Assembly: GCA_002435755.1 (NCBI GenBank)
Contig: DIYH01000039.1
Location: 1-52,493 of the forward strand
DNA: 52,493 bases
Source of the DNA: Flammeovirgaceae bacterium UBA6059
GTDB taxonomy: Bacteria > Bacteroidota > Bacteroidia > Cytophagales > Cyclobacteriaceae
Reading direction: 5' to 3'
The notes beneath the pieces are model-generated. The model saw only the letters and a program-made list of their open reading frames with translations. It made no database searches and had not been told where the DNA came from. The translations under genes were made by a program, and so were the position numbers. Shown piece after piece: positions 21,901 through 30,500 of this stretch (positions within the stretch are counted from its first letter, which is position 1; each line of letters begins with the position of its first letter).

Positions 21901-24196
21901 CAATATCCAAGTCATAGGATTGTAATGCATTACCATTTTGTGAATCAAACACCTGCTCCCATAAAAACCCGTCCGCACCATTGATAGTATTAAATTGCAC
22001 AAAGCTTCCACCGTCTACGCGCACCCAAAAAGAGTCATTACCTCCATCATTGTCAGTGTCAACCCTGGCATACACCTCATAGACACCCGAAGTAGTAACG
22101 TCAAAAGTGAAACGCACATAATTATCCGCTATATCTACAGGCGGATTATCGTTAGATCCAGTTCCCGTATAAACAACATGGTTACCATTTGAGGCTGTAG
22201 CATCGACTACAGTGGTCCAATTGCTACCAATCGTCGCGCACTCGGCCTCCATGTAAAAGTCAGTGCCTATAAATGAACCTAGCGTACTACCGGCAACATC
22301 AACGGCTGAAGATGTCGTAGATACGAAAACCAGACCATTGTCAATGGCCTGGTTCCCACCATTGTCGGTTACGGTCAGACTTACATTGAAAGCCGATGCT
22401 GTACCAGCCGGGCAGTCAATTTCACCATCATTGTCAGCATCTGTATAGCCAGCTTCTATCACATCGGGTATACCATCATTATCACTGTCTTTGTCAAGTG
22501 CATTGGGTATTCCGTCCTGATCTATATCGAAGTTATCGTTAATCCCATCATTATTCTCATCAACAAAACCGGGTAGGTCAGGATCAACATAGTCCGGCAC
22601 CCCATCACCGTCTGCATCATTCTTAAAATTGCCTTCCTCTTCGTCGCTGATACCGTCGTTATCACTATCATCATCCGTGTTGTTATTGATACTATCGCCA
22701 TCTCCGTCACAGATATAGTCAAAGTTGATTGTCTGTGAATTGATCTGATAGTAGCCATAGCTCCAGGTATTGACAAGTTCATTGTCTCCGTCATCCCAAA
22801 AATGGTCAGCTTCATTAGTCCCGTTGAGTTCCACTTCAGGATCTGAGAGTATATTGACACTCCTGTCGTCCCAATAGATAAGATCGAAACTCGTGGTGGG
22901 TCGCACATCCCTTACGGAAATACCCGCCGGATTATCTGCGGAACTAAAATTGTTATCCTCAATATCAAAAAGGGGAAAATGGGTAGGTCCTGAAGTAAAC
23001 CTCCCCGAAATTGTGATGGTAGTTCCCGATGGTACAGGGTTACCCAGGCCATCTAATCCATCCCAATATATCTCATGGCTACCGGTAGTTGATATTTGTT
23101 CTTCAATGATCACATCTGTGGTCCCGACCTGATAGCCAGAAGACCCATTGAGGTCTACGATGACAGCTACTTCTCCTATCTGATTGGTATTGAAGCCAAT
23201 CACGGCATTACCGTTACCATTGGCCGCACAGAAAAAGACAGCATTAGTGATCTCAACTGTGGGCAGCTCGGAGGTCGGGTATAACGTCAGATCAGGATTG
23301 TTAATAAATATATCATACTCTGAGGTCACGTTGGCATCATCGTCCTGTGTCCGCCTGGCGTCAAGAAAATCAATTACACCATCACCATTTAAGTCACTCA
23401 CGCCGCTAATATCCGAACCTGTAGAATTAGCATAGATCAGTAAACCAAAAGGTTGAATACCTCCAAGGTCAATCGCCTTAATAAAATAGCCACCACTGAC
23501 GCCACCTATTACAGTAGGAACGGCTGCAAATAACTCAAAATCAGTAGAAAATCGCCCACTTCCTGACCCGGCAGTGAAGGACCATGTTTGTGCATGAACT
23601 CGACCAGTTTGTTCCTCCGTGCCATTAAACACGGAAAAGTCCCATAGGTCGTACCAACTCTTCTTGCCATCTCCGAGACCCTGCTGATCAAACTCGATGT
23701 AAAAGTCCTGATCTACTCCTGTATTATTCGTGTACGAAATGGCGTTGTATCCAGAAGCTCCAACAATCGCCGATGGTCCGGCATTCACAGCATCTCGTGT
23801 TTCGATCACTCCCGTACCGGGTAGAAATGTTGCCGAATCTGTCGAAGTGATATCAGCAAAAAGGGTGGAGGTGTTGACTAATACACCACTATTGTCTCGC
23901 AAATTTAAAACGAGATCTTCATGTCTGAGGCTTTGATCGTTTGTTAGTACCCTCCTCAATCCATAATACACGGTTTCTCCACTTTTGATATAGATGTACA
24001 ATCGCTGGTCAGCGGGGGCCCCAGGCTTTAGAAAGTCATCGGACCTGGTCGCATCATCGTGCTGTAGCCAACCGATAAATAAATTGGAGCCACTTGATGT
24101 CCCGGAGGATTGAGGAGTGAGGTTTTTTGAGCCCTCAGCTAGCGTCAAAGAAGATACAAAGCTTGCTAATAATGAAAAAAGTAACGTAATTCTCAT
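12989..24196 (-). CDS. Giant T9SS-secreted protein with thrombospondin type-3-like repeats
   Basis: 3,735 aa. A signal peptide (MRITLLFSLLASFVSSLTLA) is followed by an N-terminal region of about 500 residues that includes a FlgD-like segment (EIYWDGLDGLGNPVPSG). From about 500 to 3,550 it is mostly DxDNDGIxD calcium-binding strips of the thrombospondin type-3 kind, many dozens of copies. These are interrupted by a jelly-roll domain (YMEAECATIGSNWTT, about 21830-22260), a PKD domain (PFTVNFDGTGSSDTDGT, YNWDFGDGNS, about 21600-21780) and two related beta-sandwich inserts (15145-15535, 16555-16945). Residues 3,556-3,735 are a membrane-proximal fibronectin-like region (FNYYRLNQVDFDGASEYSE) and a T9SS type A sorting domain (FSLTIYPNP to the C-terminal KLIKGQ). 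The protein should cross the outer membrane through T9SS and be anchored or released. Calcium should stiffen the long strip array. A surface-fibre or adhesin role is inferred. Confidence 0.92.
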   Translation of the reverse strand: MRITLLFSLLASFVSSLTLAEGSKNLTPQSSGTSSGSNLFIGWLQHDDATRSDDFLKPGAPADQRLYIYIKSGETVYYGLRRVLTNDQSLRHEDLVLNLRDNSGVLVNTSTLFADITSTDSATFLPGTGVIETRDAVNAGPSAIVGASGYNAISYTNNTGVDQDFYIEFDQQGLGDGKKSWYDLWDFSVFNGTEEQTGRVHAQTWSFTAGSGSGRFSTDFELFAAVPTVIGGVSGGYFIKAIDLGGIQPFGLLIYANSTGSDISGVSDLNGDGVIDFLDARRTQDDDANVTSEYDIFINNPDLTLYPTSELPTVEITNAVFFCAANGNGNAVIGFNTNQIGEVAVIVDLNGSSGYQVGTTDVIIEEQISTTGSHEIYWDGLDGLGNPVPSGTTITISGRFTSGPTHFPLFDIEDNNFSSADNPAGISVRDVRPTTSFDLIYWDDRSVNILSDPEVELNGTNEADHFWDDGDNELVNTWSYGYYQINSQTINFDYICDGDGDSINNNTDDDSDNDGISDEEEGNFKNDADGDGVPDYVDPDLPGFVDENNDGINDNFDIDQDGIPNALDKDSDNDGIPDVIEAGYTDADNDGEIDCPAGTASAFNVSLTVTDNGGNQAIDNGLVFVSTTSSAVDVAGSTLGSFIGTDFYMEAECATIGSNWTTVVDATASNGNHVVYTGTGSNDNPPVDIADNYVRFTFDVTTSGVYEVYARVDTDNDGGNDSFWVRVDGGSFVQFNTINGADGFLWEQVFDSQNGNALQSYDLDIGTHTVDFAYRENGTKLDQVLISLSTSVNDADPAGTAFNCNAFPTSDIQVTSTSGTSPFTVNFDGTGSSDTDGTITAYNWDFGDGNSSMSSTPQNIFSINGSVSDNDNNGQCDIAQDPNYIIPNKDGDGLADYLDLDSDNDGIVDVIEAGGEADPATGQIASFVDTDNDGLNDILEIDPLDRGDFDSDGLPNYLDIDSDNDGIRDYIEAQASDAFIEIAVADANGNGIYDIYDPTNGGTFLDPVNTDNSPEEDYIDVDSDEDGVEDVIEGHDTNFDGIGDWDVVGSDNDITNEPAYLLDDDNDGLLNIFDTDNGGTTAPIQNTDGADKRDWQDSDDDNDGQPTLGEDTNGNANWADDYTQGQGASPTIPDYLFRGDYDGDAIPDRLDADSDNDGILDSDEDNGEILDPGSDDDNDGIPNYRDADEGPSLSSSADINGDGVFDVYDTDLDGTPDFLDLDSDNDGILDGIEANDGVVPFGFNEATGQFNLQDPDNDGLMNYIDADDVTRNTKANAVSDLNNPDGDNDGIRDYLDIDSDNDGITDNVEAQTSAAYIAVVALDANGNGVYDVYDPDNGGTLIVPVNTDSQDLQDYRDTDSDNDGFLDIVEGDDANNDGRGEWDLNTDGNIDTNEELLIDTNNNGIQDAADAALQVCTDANMDGICDSAQNDVDTDGDFLEDAVDPDDDNDGLQDAFDTVNLITTGIGNSTGSNADLQNTDGTDQPDWRDTDDDNDGLISSTENGPDGMVPIPDYLTLSDFDGDGVDDIVDEDSDNDGVPDSQEAGTTGVDPSGDDDADGIFNFRDSDIAGFVDTNNDGVDDRGDKDLDGIPDFHDLDSDNDGIPDALEANKGVLPPNMNDNGQYPNAYMVANDLDGDGLANDVDIDFATGSPLPTLDTDGDGLLDFLDLDADDDGLPDISEVGGTDIDGDGKVDDLTDSDSDGLPDVVDSDNGGTAFTIPDSDGDLVPDFADVDSDNDGVTDPIENGQPDTDGNGKIDQFSNDADNDGLADRVDPDSGGIPITKLDGDGDTIPNYQDLDSDNDALSDIFEAGGTDTDNDGQSDDLLDTDNDGVPDSADNSQTAVGDTDGDQIDNNADADIDGDAIPNNYDQDIVASGDVDGDNIIDAGDVDIDGDGINNRFDVNQTAGTDGNANGIDDAFDVLITGGTDANGDGIDDALYVEDDVNRDGIDDNGFIDIDIDNDGIRDSRDPDANGNGLDDDFEAEPLPVLDTDQDGFENYRDLDADNDGIVDVTEIGLTPESGTGRISGFAANDANGTGWHDTYEGLGNAVTPGNSDVEVGDTYVNPVDYLDIDADNDGIPDNIESQTRATYIAPAAGDTDGDGLLDVYDPDNGGNLISPVNTDGDVGPTPDYLDDDSDDDNVPDDIEGDNADKSQYADWDTGLNNSASDETGYKVDVDADGLWDLFDEYPGTGISNVIGTLSAIQDSDRDGTWDFQDIDDDNDGLNTSSQGGGNEDSNSDADPTNDFDDDVNNIIPNYLFGVADRDGDGVDDIDDLDSDNDGLRDTDESGGSGIDPSGDIDNDGLFNYEDPDMDGDGTINRLDSDVDDPANSTPDGLNVDDEDGDGVFDIFDKDRDGIPDYLDIDADNDGIADIIENGLTDANGDGTVNEGSGIIDVNSNGLDDTYDPTCDGVSTQNYFIETASVTLGSVTNVTNVQGATDGLSATLVGDNSSNTIRLDFGFTISSGETIFLNWAEANGNPSINISISTDGTNFSPGGSQSPSSTTVIAEDSYVLGGDARYIELNNTTNQDVLVDAVRYNGVVCSGNVGTALSAIDTDVDGIDNYLDLDSDNDGIADIVEGQSTAGYIAPVLADTDLNGRMDVFDASPIDPVNTDSPSDALPDYLDTDSDEDGVPDNIEGFDINSDGLADWDTDNDNDVSDEAGFNNDVDNDGILFVYDSNNGIGSLANINDGTNAALQDTDAALDANSPDWRDSDDDGDMIDTDTEDVANGANLPADFTQGGITIPDYLFNPDKDGDGVLDEVDQDSDNDGIPNIVEYHSTVYSGSNGPFGDDDADGLYNYLDADATGFVDDNGDNIDDRVDQDKDGIPNFFDLDSDNDGIADMIEVNLTDTNSDGTVDEGTFTDTNANGLEDTHDFQCGTTGGAVAILRQTSVNDPYNSLGTVDGGRARLNDLADELVLDLGEQVLSGTTITVDARDGNDTNPNTNQLTVEQSLDGATFTNLQNYTFVVPDVDTDLSYVLSADTRYLRFTMTVDDGNNVQLDRVFYTRTNPCAGTGALVAIDDTDSDDVLPNYLDLDSDNDGITDHVEGQTTPGYTAPSGDDTDGDGLDDAFDGNNGGAVVIPTNTDGTDEPDYLDTDSDNDIDDTVLPSGALGIGDIIEGFDANRNGFSELDTDLDGALSDETGYNIDSDNDGLWDIFDSFSGFGITNILGSNADLQDTDSDGIRDWRDVEDDNDLKVSNAEDVDGDGIWTNDKEQAGGATPDYLFFNDTDQDGIPDGTDADADNDGIPDKDEQLDSGLPLPLGNADGDSFFNYIDPDLPGFVDSNGDGINDVYDFDLDGVPNALDLDSDNDGIPDAVEANAGTLPTGADANGQFPESATDVDNDGLAGDADSDDNNVAVFDTTLPLTDTDGDGNPDFLDIDADNDGIVDLVEGGGSDFNGDGQIDAFGDTDGDGLANDVDSDNSGTPLTLPNTDGLGGPNYIDRNSDEDSSPDFDEGFDDDEDGNATGAGEDYEARATAYGDAGKYDPADLSWVNNFLNFGSTNYYDTDGDGLVDLFDPDNGGNWYGNVLGIPDNDTNGIPNVLDDDGLEPLPLTWLSFEGWFENYQVDLEWKTTDEDNVSHFDIEWSVDGVQFSVIDQKAAANTLETINTYRLTDRRFAEGFNYYRLNQVDFDGASEYSETILVLASESPFSLTIYPNPAVDFVRVEGSVPLPLGEYTMYDLSGRIVMNGNTLSVNRLNLDIRHLTKGIYHLIVQTPAGVYRSKLIKGQ
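15145..15535 (-). repeat. Beta-sandwich insert 2 in the calcium-binding array
   Basis: About 130 residues (ILRQTSVNDPYNSLGTVDGG to DRVFYTRTNPCAG) without acidic strips, with alternating strands such as ELVLDLGEQVLSGTTITVD and TRYLRFTM. It aligns in plan with the insert at 16555-16945: both begin after a D-T-x-D-x-x-C segment, contain an LDLG/LDFG strand and a R-Y-(I/L) strand, and end with a Cys before the array resumes. This resembles discoidin-like sandwich domains. The exact family is uncertain. Confidence 0.6.
16555..16945 (-). repeat. Beta-sandwich insert 1 in the calcium-binding array
   Basis: About 130 residues (NYFIETASVTLGSVTNVTNV to VDAVRYNGVVCSG), related to the insert at 15145-15535 in order of strands and in the flanking Cys. 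A pair of paralogous sandwiches in one array suggests duplication of an array block together with its insert. Confidence 0.6.
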
Positions 24197-24517
24197 AACA
24201 TCTTGACTGATGTACAGTACCCAGTAAGACTAAAATAGAGATAATTTCGAGCTATCCTACTTTCTCAGTATTAATTCTAGATCATATTTGATGGTCAAAT
24301 ATTCAGAAACTAACAAACCGTTGTTTCCAATGATTTCAGTTTTTATGGTTTGAAATGCGATACGAGCACAATCATATTTGAGGATAACAATTAAGAGAAG
24401 CGTTCTATTGGATCACCTCAAGAAGCAGACCAACGTATATTTTCTTATTCGATACTTTTCAATAAAAAAAGGGAAGCTCTGGGGCCTTCCCTTTTTTTAT
24501 TGAAAATATTGATGATT
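24197..24517. other. 321-base intergenic region between the 5,421-aa and 3,735-aa genes
   Basis: It holds the terminator of the upstream gene (24464-24498) and the promoter region of the 3,735-aa gene. It is AT-rich. I see no convincing Bacteroidota -33/-7 pair, no RNA gene and no reading frame worth reporting. Confidence 0.6.
24464..24498 (-). terminator. Strong intrinsic terminator after the 5,421-aa giant gene
   Basis: GGGAAG (24471-24476) pairs with CTTCCC (24486-24491) around a 9-base loop, flanked by seven A and seven T that extend the stem and give a U-run in either direction. It starts 19 bases after the stop codon at 24518-24520 on the - strand. The symmetry means it would also stop + strand transcription. 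Confidence 0.85.
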
Positions 24518-27500
24518 TTATTTCTTAAGCAATTTGTAGATAACCGGCCGCCCATCTCTGATCATATGGAATAGATAGACACCCGACGCTACGTTACCAG
24601 TAATACTGGCTTCTCTCCTTAGTCTTCCATTGTCATTTGCAACGAACACACCTTCTTGAATGAGGTTGCCTGCTAGGTCAACAATACGATAAGGCAGCCT
24701 CTCATTTGCTGCTAAGCCTCTTATGTTGATCGTAATAAACTGCTCAAACGGATTTGGATATATATTGAAGCTAAAGTCTTCAAACCGGTAATTAACCTGA
24801 ACAATGCTCGAATACTCAAATACTCCGTCAAAATCTACTTGTCTTAATCGATAATAAGCAATACCAATCTCAGGATCTGTATCTATGAACGAGTAGTCTT
24901 GTTGTGTGCTTGTAGTACCAAAACCATCTACAATACCAATCACTTGCCACTCTTGACCATCGATCGATCTTTGTACTTCAAAGTGGTCATTATTGATTTC
25001 GGTAGCTGTAGCCCAGTTGAGAATAACACTTTCGGCTTCCTGGAACCCAAGGAAGTACAGCATCTCTACCGGAAGTGGTGTCGCATCTTCATCTACTGAT
25101 CCAATGGTGAAATATCCACCATTGGTAAAGCTGGAAACCGGAATGTCACTCAAGGTAAAAGTACCGTCCCCATTGTCAGTTACCGTTGGATTAAGAATAG
25201 TCGCACTTCCAAAATTAGGATCAAAACCATCTAAAAGTAATCTTATATCGTTAGGGTCTCCTTCCAGATTGAGTGTAAGGTCAACCGTGCCTGTAGGTGA
25301 ATTGGTGAGCTGTACTCTCCATACACGCGACTTTCTGGACTCTATTCCGCTAGGTAGGCCTACGGTCGTGCTATCACTGCGAGGTTGTCCATTATGTGCC
25401 CAAACTATGTATTGGCCATCGGCATTGAAGTCTTCGTTCTTCTCCATTGTCAGGCTAGATGAGCTTTCGTTCGATTTTGATCTAGGTTGCAAGAAGTCAC
25501 CATTATCATCTCTACCAATACCCGCTATATCATTGTCAAAAGTGGTCACGCTTCCAGCATACACCACAGTTCCGTCAGCACTCAGGAAGTCAGTGGTTCC
25601 ATTATCAACGAATATTCCATACTTCAAGCCCAGATAAGTTTGAACCTTCTGCCGATCTGTATCTGAAAGCACCTGATCATAAACAATCAGCTCCCCGATA
25701 AAGTCGTCATAGCCAGGTCCGGCCACTCCGGTTATCAGTCCACCACCGGTGATATCATTGATATCCTGACCGATTACAGCGGTGCCTCCATCAGGAATGC
25801 TTACAGTTCCACCAAGTATTCCACTATTATCTGGATCAGCAGTTCCATCAATATACAGGTTATAACTGTCAGATGCATCTGAGTAATCGAATGCCAAAAT
25901 ACGAGTCTGGTTATCAGCGATATTTGTATCATTGAAATCAGTAAGGGTATTCTCCCCAACTTCAAATTCTACTCCCGAAAGGTTGTTGAGCGCAAATTGG
26001 TCAGCGGCATCATCAGCATCATCATCATAAGAGAATACTGTGCCATCATCCCCATTTGTCTGGAAAACTCCCAATAAGGTAAGATCAGAACCCCAAATGT
26101 TAGATGAAGCATTGGCCAAATAATCATTCTCAGTGCCGTCGTTGGTGAATTGAATGGCAGGATTGAAGTTGAACCCTGTAATGTCCGTCCTGTACGTAGG
26201 AGAAGATCCAGTAATACCACCAAACTCATCGTTTTCGAATTGCTGACCACTTAACTGATCATCCCAACGAGCAACAGGATCCCCATCCATCGCCGCTGAG
26301 GTAAGCCCACTTGTATTCTGAAATGCTCCTATGTCTGCTCTCAGCCACAACTGCAGGCCTGTCGTAACACCTCCAGGTCCCTTGGCAGGTATAGCTGTGG
26401 ATAACGTAAATATGTCATCATCAGATAGCATTACTCCTGTGATCGTGACAATACCAGTACCTGGATCGTATGATGTAGCATCAAAGCTCTGTACAAAACC
26501 ATCCGTAAAATCACCATCCTGATCAACAAGAACCTTAAAGTCTGCTACAGAACGTGAGCTGAAGTTAGGGAATCCACCAGCTTCTGCAACCCCATTGAGA
26601 GTCGACAAATCGAATTGAAGAGTGACCTCACCCAAGTTGCCGGTAACAGCAGCACGCCATTCGCGATCTAATCGTGCTGTTACGTTCGCAGGTAAGTCTG
26701 AAGTGGTCTCCTCGATCACGCCATTATCATCCTGATCATTACCTACCATTAGGAAAGTTCCGTTGCTACTAAATGTGGCAGGGTTATCAGGATCATTACC
26801 GTTAGTTAATGTCAGGATCGTACCGTCATTCACACTGACAGATTTCGGCTGACTAAGGTCAGACTGATCGTCTCGAGCGATTCCGAAGATGTCATTTGCA
26901 TAAGAAATATAGTCCGGTAAAGAAGAGGTAGCCGGGAATACTACTGCACCATTTGCAGCTATGTAATCTCTATTTACTGTTTGATCCAAAGTAATACCGT
27001 ACTTGATAGCCAGGTAGGATTCAACTTTTTGTAAGTCGATACTGGTCAGATCCTCATCATAGATGACCACTTCAGAAATGCTACCATCCCATCGGGACGA
27101 TCCAGCATTCGATTCAGCACCTATATGTACTGTCGTACCGGATGAAGGATCCATCGTAGAATTTGTCTCACCAGCACCGTCTAATCTGAGGTCAACTGAT
27201 TGATTGGTACCATTGGTCCAAAGTGAGCCATATAGATTGGGTTGTGAAGTTGATACAGTCTCTGAGGATACAAAGTTGGCAGGAGAACTGTTGTCATCCT
27301 GAAATATTGGATTGCTGCCAAATGTACCAATAGCAGGGTCTGTAGCAGTCAATCCGGCATCATCAAAACCTACTCCGAGATCAAGTCCTGAGTTGCTCGA
27401 TTTGTTGCCAACCAAAAAGACCGCACCGTCAGAATCAGTACCCATAGGCGTAGATCCAAACAGATGTCCGGCTGCACTGAAGTCAAGGGATTCATTGAAA

Positions 27501-30500
27501 TTGAACGTCCCACTGGCTGCTTGCAATGTAGGTTCCTCTGTTCCTGTCACATCATTACCTGCCTGACTCTGGTCAACCCACTCATCAACAATACCAGAGG
27601 TCACGTCACCTCCATTATTGCGGGTACCAGTATCAGCCCTATTCCACATCGTTAGGTTGGCAGATACTCCACCAGGTGCCTTAGGCAATACTGCCAGCGT
27701 GAATGGTTCGCCATCGTTGAAACTAATATCGGAGAATGAAGCTACCCCACTTCCAAAATCATAATTATCATATGGTTCTACGCGAATATTACCAGTAGTA
27801 AAATCACCGTCAAGGTCTTCATCTATCAGAATGGCCAGTACATCTGTCGCCTCAGGCTGATTTGTAATTCCTGTAAGATCAAAGGACATATCAATTGGCC
27901 CTGGTGTACCACTCACATACGCTTTCCATTGAAGATCAAGCGTATCAGTTGCGGCAGTTGGGGCTCCACCAGATGTTGAAGCAAAGGACGGACTTGAAAT
28001 ACCATTGCTACCCCAAACTACGAAGCTTCTATCCGTATTAAAATTCTCTGAGCTTCCTGTCAAGATCGTATTGGCATTGATACTCTTGGACCTTAACTGT
28101 GTGAGGCCAGATGCATCATCTCTACCCACACCAGCTATGTTGTTGTCATATTCCGTCTCGGTACTACCTGGGAATATCACCTCACTGAACGAATTAAGAT
28201 AGTCCTGGTCCTGAGCAAGTGTAATACCGTACTTAATGGCGAGGTAAGTATCTACCCTACTTCTTTCGTTAGAATTCAAATCCGTGGGGTAAATGATCAC
28301 CTCCCCTATTTGTCCGATAAATGCTTCATTTGAAGCAAAGCCACCGTCAGTCAGGTTGTCCAGGTCCTGACCTAGCACTAACGTGCCCTCAGTCAAACCT
28401 GTATTGAGGGTAACATCAAAACCATTGTCTTGATTGATCAACGATCCGTTGTTTACCAGTATCTCTGTATCATCACCGCCATCTACATATCTAGTATTGA
28501 TGATTCTAGCCCGCCCATCCCTGATTTCAGTGTTGGTTGTAGTGACTCCTTCTACAGTACCATCATCATTGCGCTGGATAATGTCGCCACCACTTGACAA
28601 TTCCAGGTTGTAGTCATTGTCATCAGCATCAGCGTCACTATCATCTTTGAATGACAGAATTGTCTGGTCATTAGCAGTAAAAGAAGTACTTGATACTGCG
28701 AATACATCCAATGCGGAATTAGAGAAATTCGAAAACCCAGTGAATCCAAGGTAGTCACTGGTACCACCCGCATTGAAGTCTATCGCAGGATTAAAATTAA
28801 AGCCCTCAAGATCAGCAGAATAATTGGGCGTAGATCCGACGGTAGTCAACTGACCGCCCGCATATGTATCGAAGACGAAAGCTGATGCACTCTGATCTAT
28901 CCATTGGGATACCTCATTATCACCGTCGAAAGTGACATCCTCGTCTGCCTTGATCCAAACCAACAATCCTTGTACACCACCCGGAGCTGCGTCAGGCACA
29001 TTGATCAATGGGCAATCCAGGTTGGCTGATGGTGGTAACGAAGTGGTCTCAAAACCTCCAGAGCCACCGTTGGCTACACCGGCACCAGCCCCGGAAGATC
29101 CTGCTGCACCTCCATCCACTCTGACTGTAGAAGGCACGTCACTAATAGCGCCACCTCTTCTGATGATAATGATCTCTCCACCTGATCCACCTCCGCCACC
29201 AGCGTCATTGGCCTGGTCTGTACTACTACCATCGCCTCCTTCTGAGCTTAGCAGAATAATGCTTCCAAGGTCCTCCGTATCTGTAACAATGATTACGGAT
29301 CCACCAGCACCGCCACCGCCGGCACCTTCACCGCCTTGCGTACCACCATCTTCTCCGTCCGCGGTGATAGAGCCAGTACCTGTAAAGTTGTTGGCTCGTA
29401 TGATGATAACTCCACCTCCTGGCTGACCACTGGCTACCGCTTGGGTATAGTTAGTCTCATCATCAAATCCGCCGGAACCTCCGCCTCCACCTAAGAATGC
29501 TCTTGCTCCATTTTCTATATCCTTGGCACCACCACCGATACCCTGGTTCGGGAATTCATCATCTGGTTCAACTCCTGTTCCATCTTCGATACCTCCATCA
29601 TTAGGGTAAGAGCCATTGCCACCGGCGTTTCCGGCACCACCACCTCCACCCGAACCGTCATATCGACCGGCTCCACCAGCGTTACCTGGGCCGCCATGTC
29701 CCCGGTCTGCCGTGTAAGTAAATGTTCTGGTTCCTGGACCTCCAAGGTTTTCTACAGCATCAAGGGTCGTGGTGCCACCTGGGTAGCCTGGTGCCTCTGC
29801 TGCTACAAGCGTGAAAGCAGTCAAAGAGCCTCCGGTAAGTGGTGGGCTACTATAACCATGAGATTGCGTAGGCGTTCCTGCATACCCTTCTCCTCTGTAG
29901 CCTACCTCTGGAGAGAAGTTGTTGCCGGTGTTATTCGCAACTGTTCTCAGTCCTCCTCTAAACCCAAGTCCGTTGGCGTTGATGCCACCGTTGAGTGTTA
30001 GACTGGTCAAGGCATCCAGAACAATCATTCCACCAGAACGTCCATTCCATGGAACGGCGGTAATATTGCCGCCCGACTCAACTGTCACATTAAGATAGTT
30101 GGCAACTCTCACCAACTGCCATGTCTGTCGACCCAGATCGTCTGAGAAACTGGCCTGAGTGATCTGATGCTTATAGCTATTGACCACAGGTAACTTTACT
30201 TCAATCGTACCTCCAGTGTTTTCATCATATGCACTGGCATCTGTCACAACTACGTATTCATATTGTCCAGCCGTGAAGTCTTCTGTTTCTACAAATCCGG
30301 CGCGATCATTTCCACCAGCACCATCACCATAGTTACCACCAGACTCGGCATCAGGAAGAGTGCTATTGATCTCGGCACCCTGCATTTGCATTAACAAGAA
30401 AATGTCACCTGCCTCAATGGTTTCGCCCGCACCTCCTGATCGTCTTGGCCCCAACGTTAATGTCTGCGTACCGGATAATGCATCTGCTTCTCCCGGGAAA

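Larger units (their letters stand above)
13530..22700 (-). repeat. Calcium-binding strip array with ~400-residue higher-order repeat
   Basis: The DNA encodes runs of D-x-D-x-D-G-x-x-D strips. Above this fine period there is a longer one. A block starting with E-x-Q-(S/T)-x-x-Y-I-x-P, going through NTD, D-Y-x-D-x-D-S-D, W-D, D-N-D-G-L-x-x-x-(F/Y)-D and ending in P-D-Y-L-F, recurs five times. The blocks start near 21300, 20260, 17930, 16440 and 15040. The last three blocks are the best matched, and a beta-sandwich insert stands just before each of the last two. Confidence 0.75.

Noticed and set aside
13530..22700. CRISPR array suggested by regularly repeated short DNA words
   Set aside because: The repeats keep one reading frame over 9 kb, vary at synonymous sites and encode calcium-binding strips. 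There are no identical repeats with unique spacers and no cas genes.
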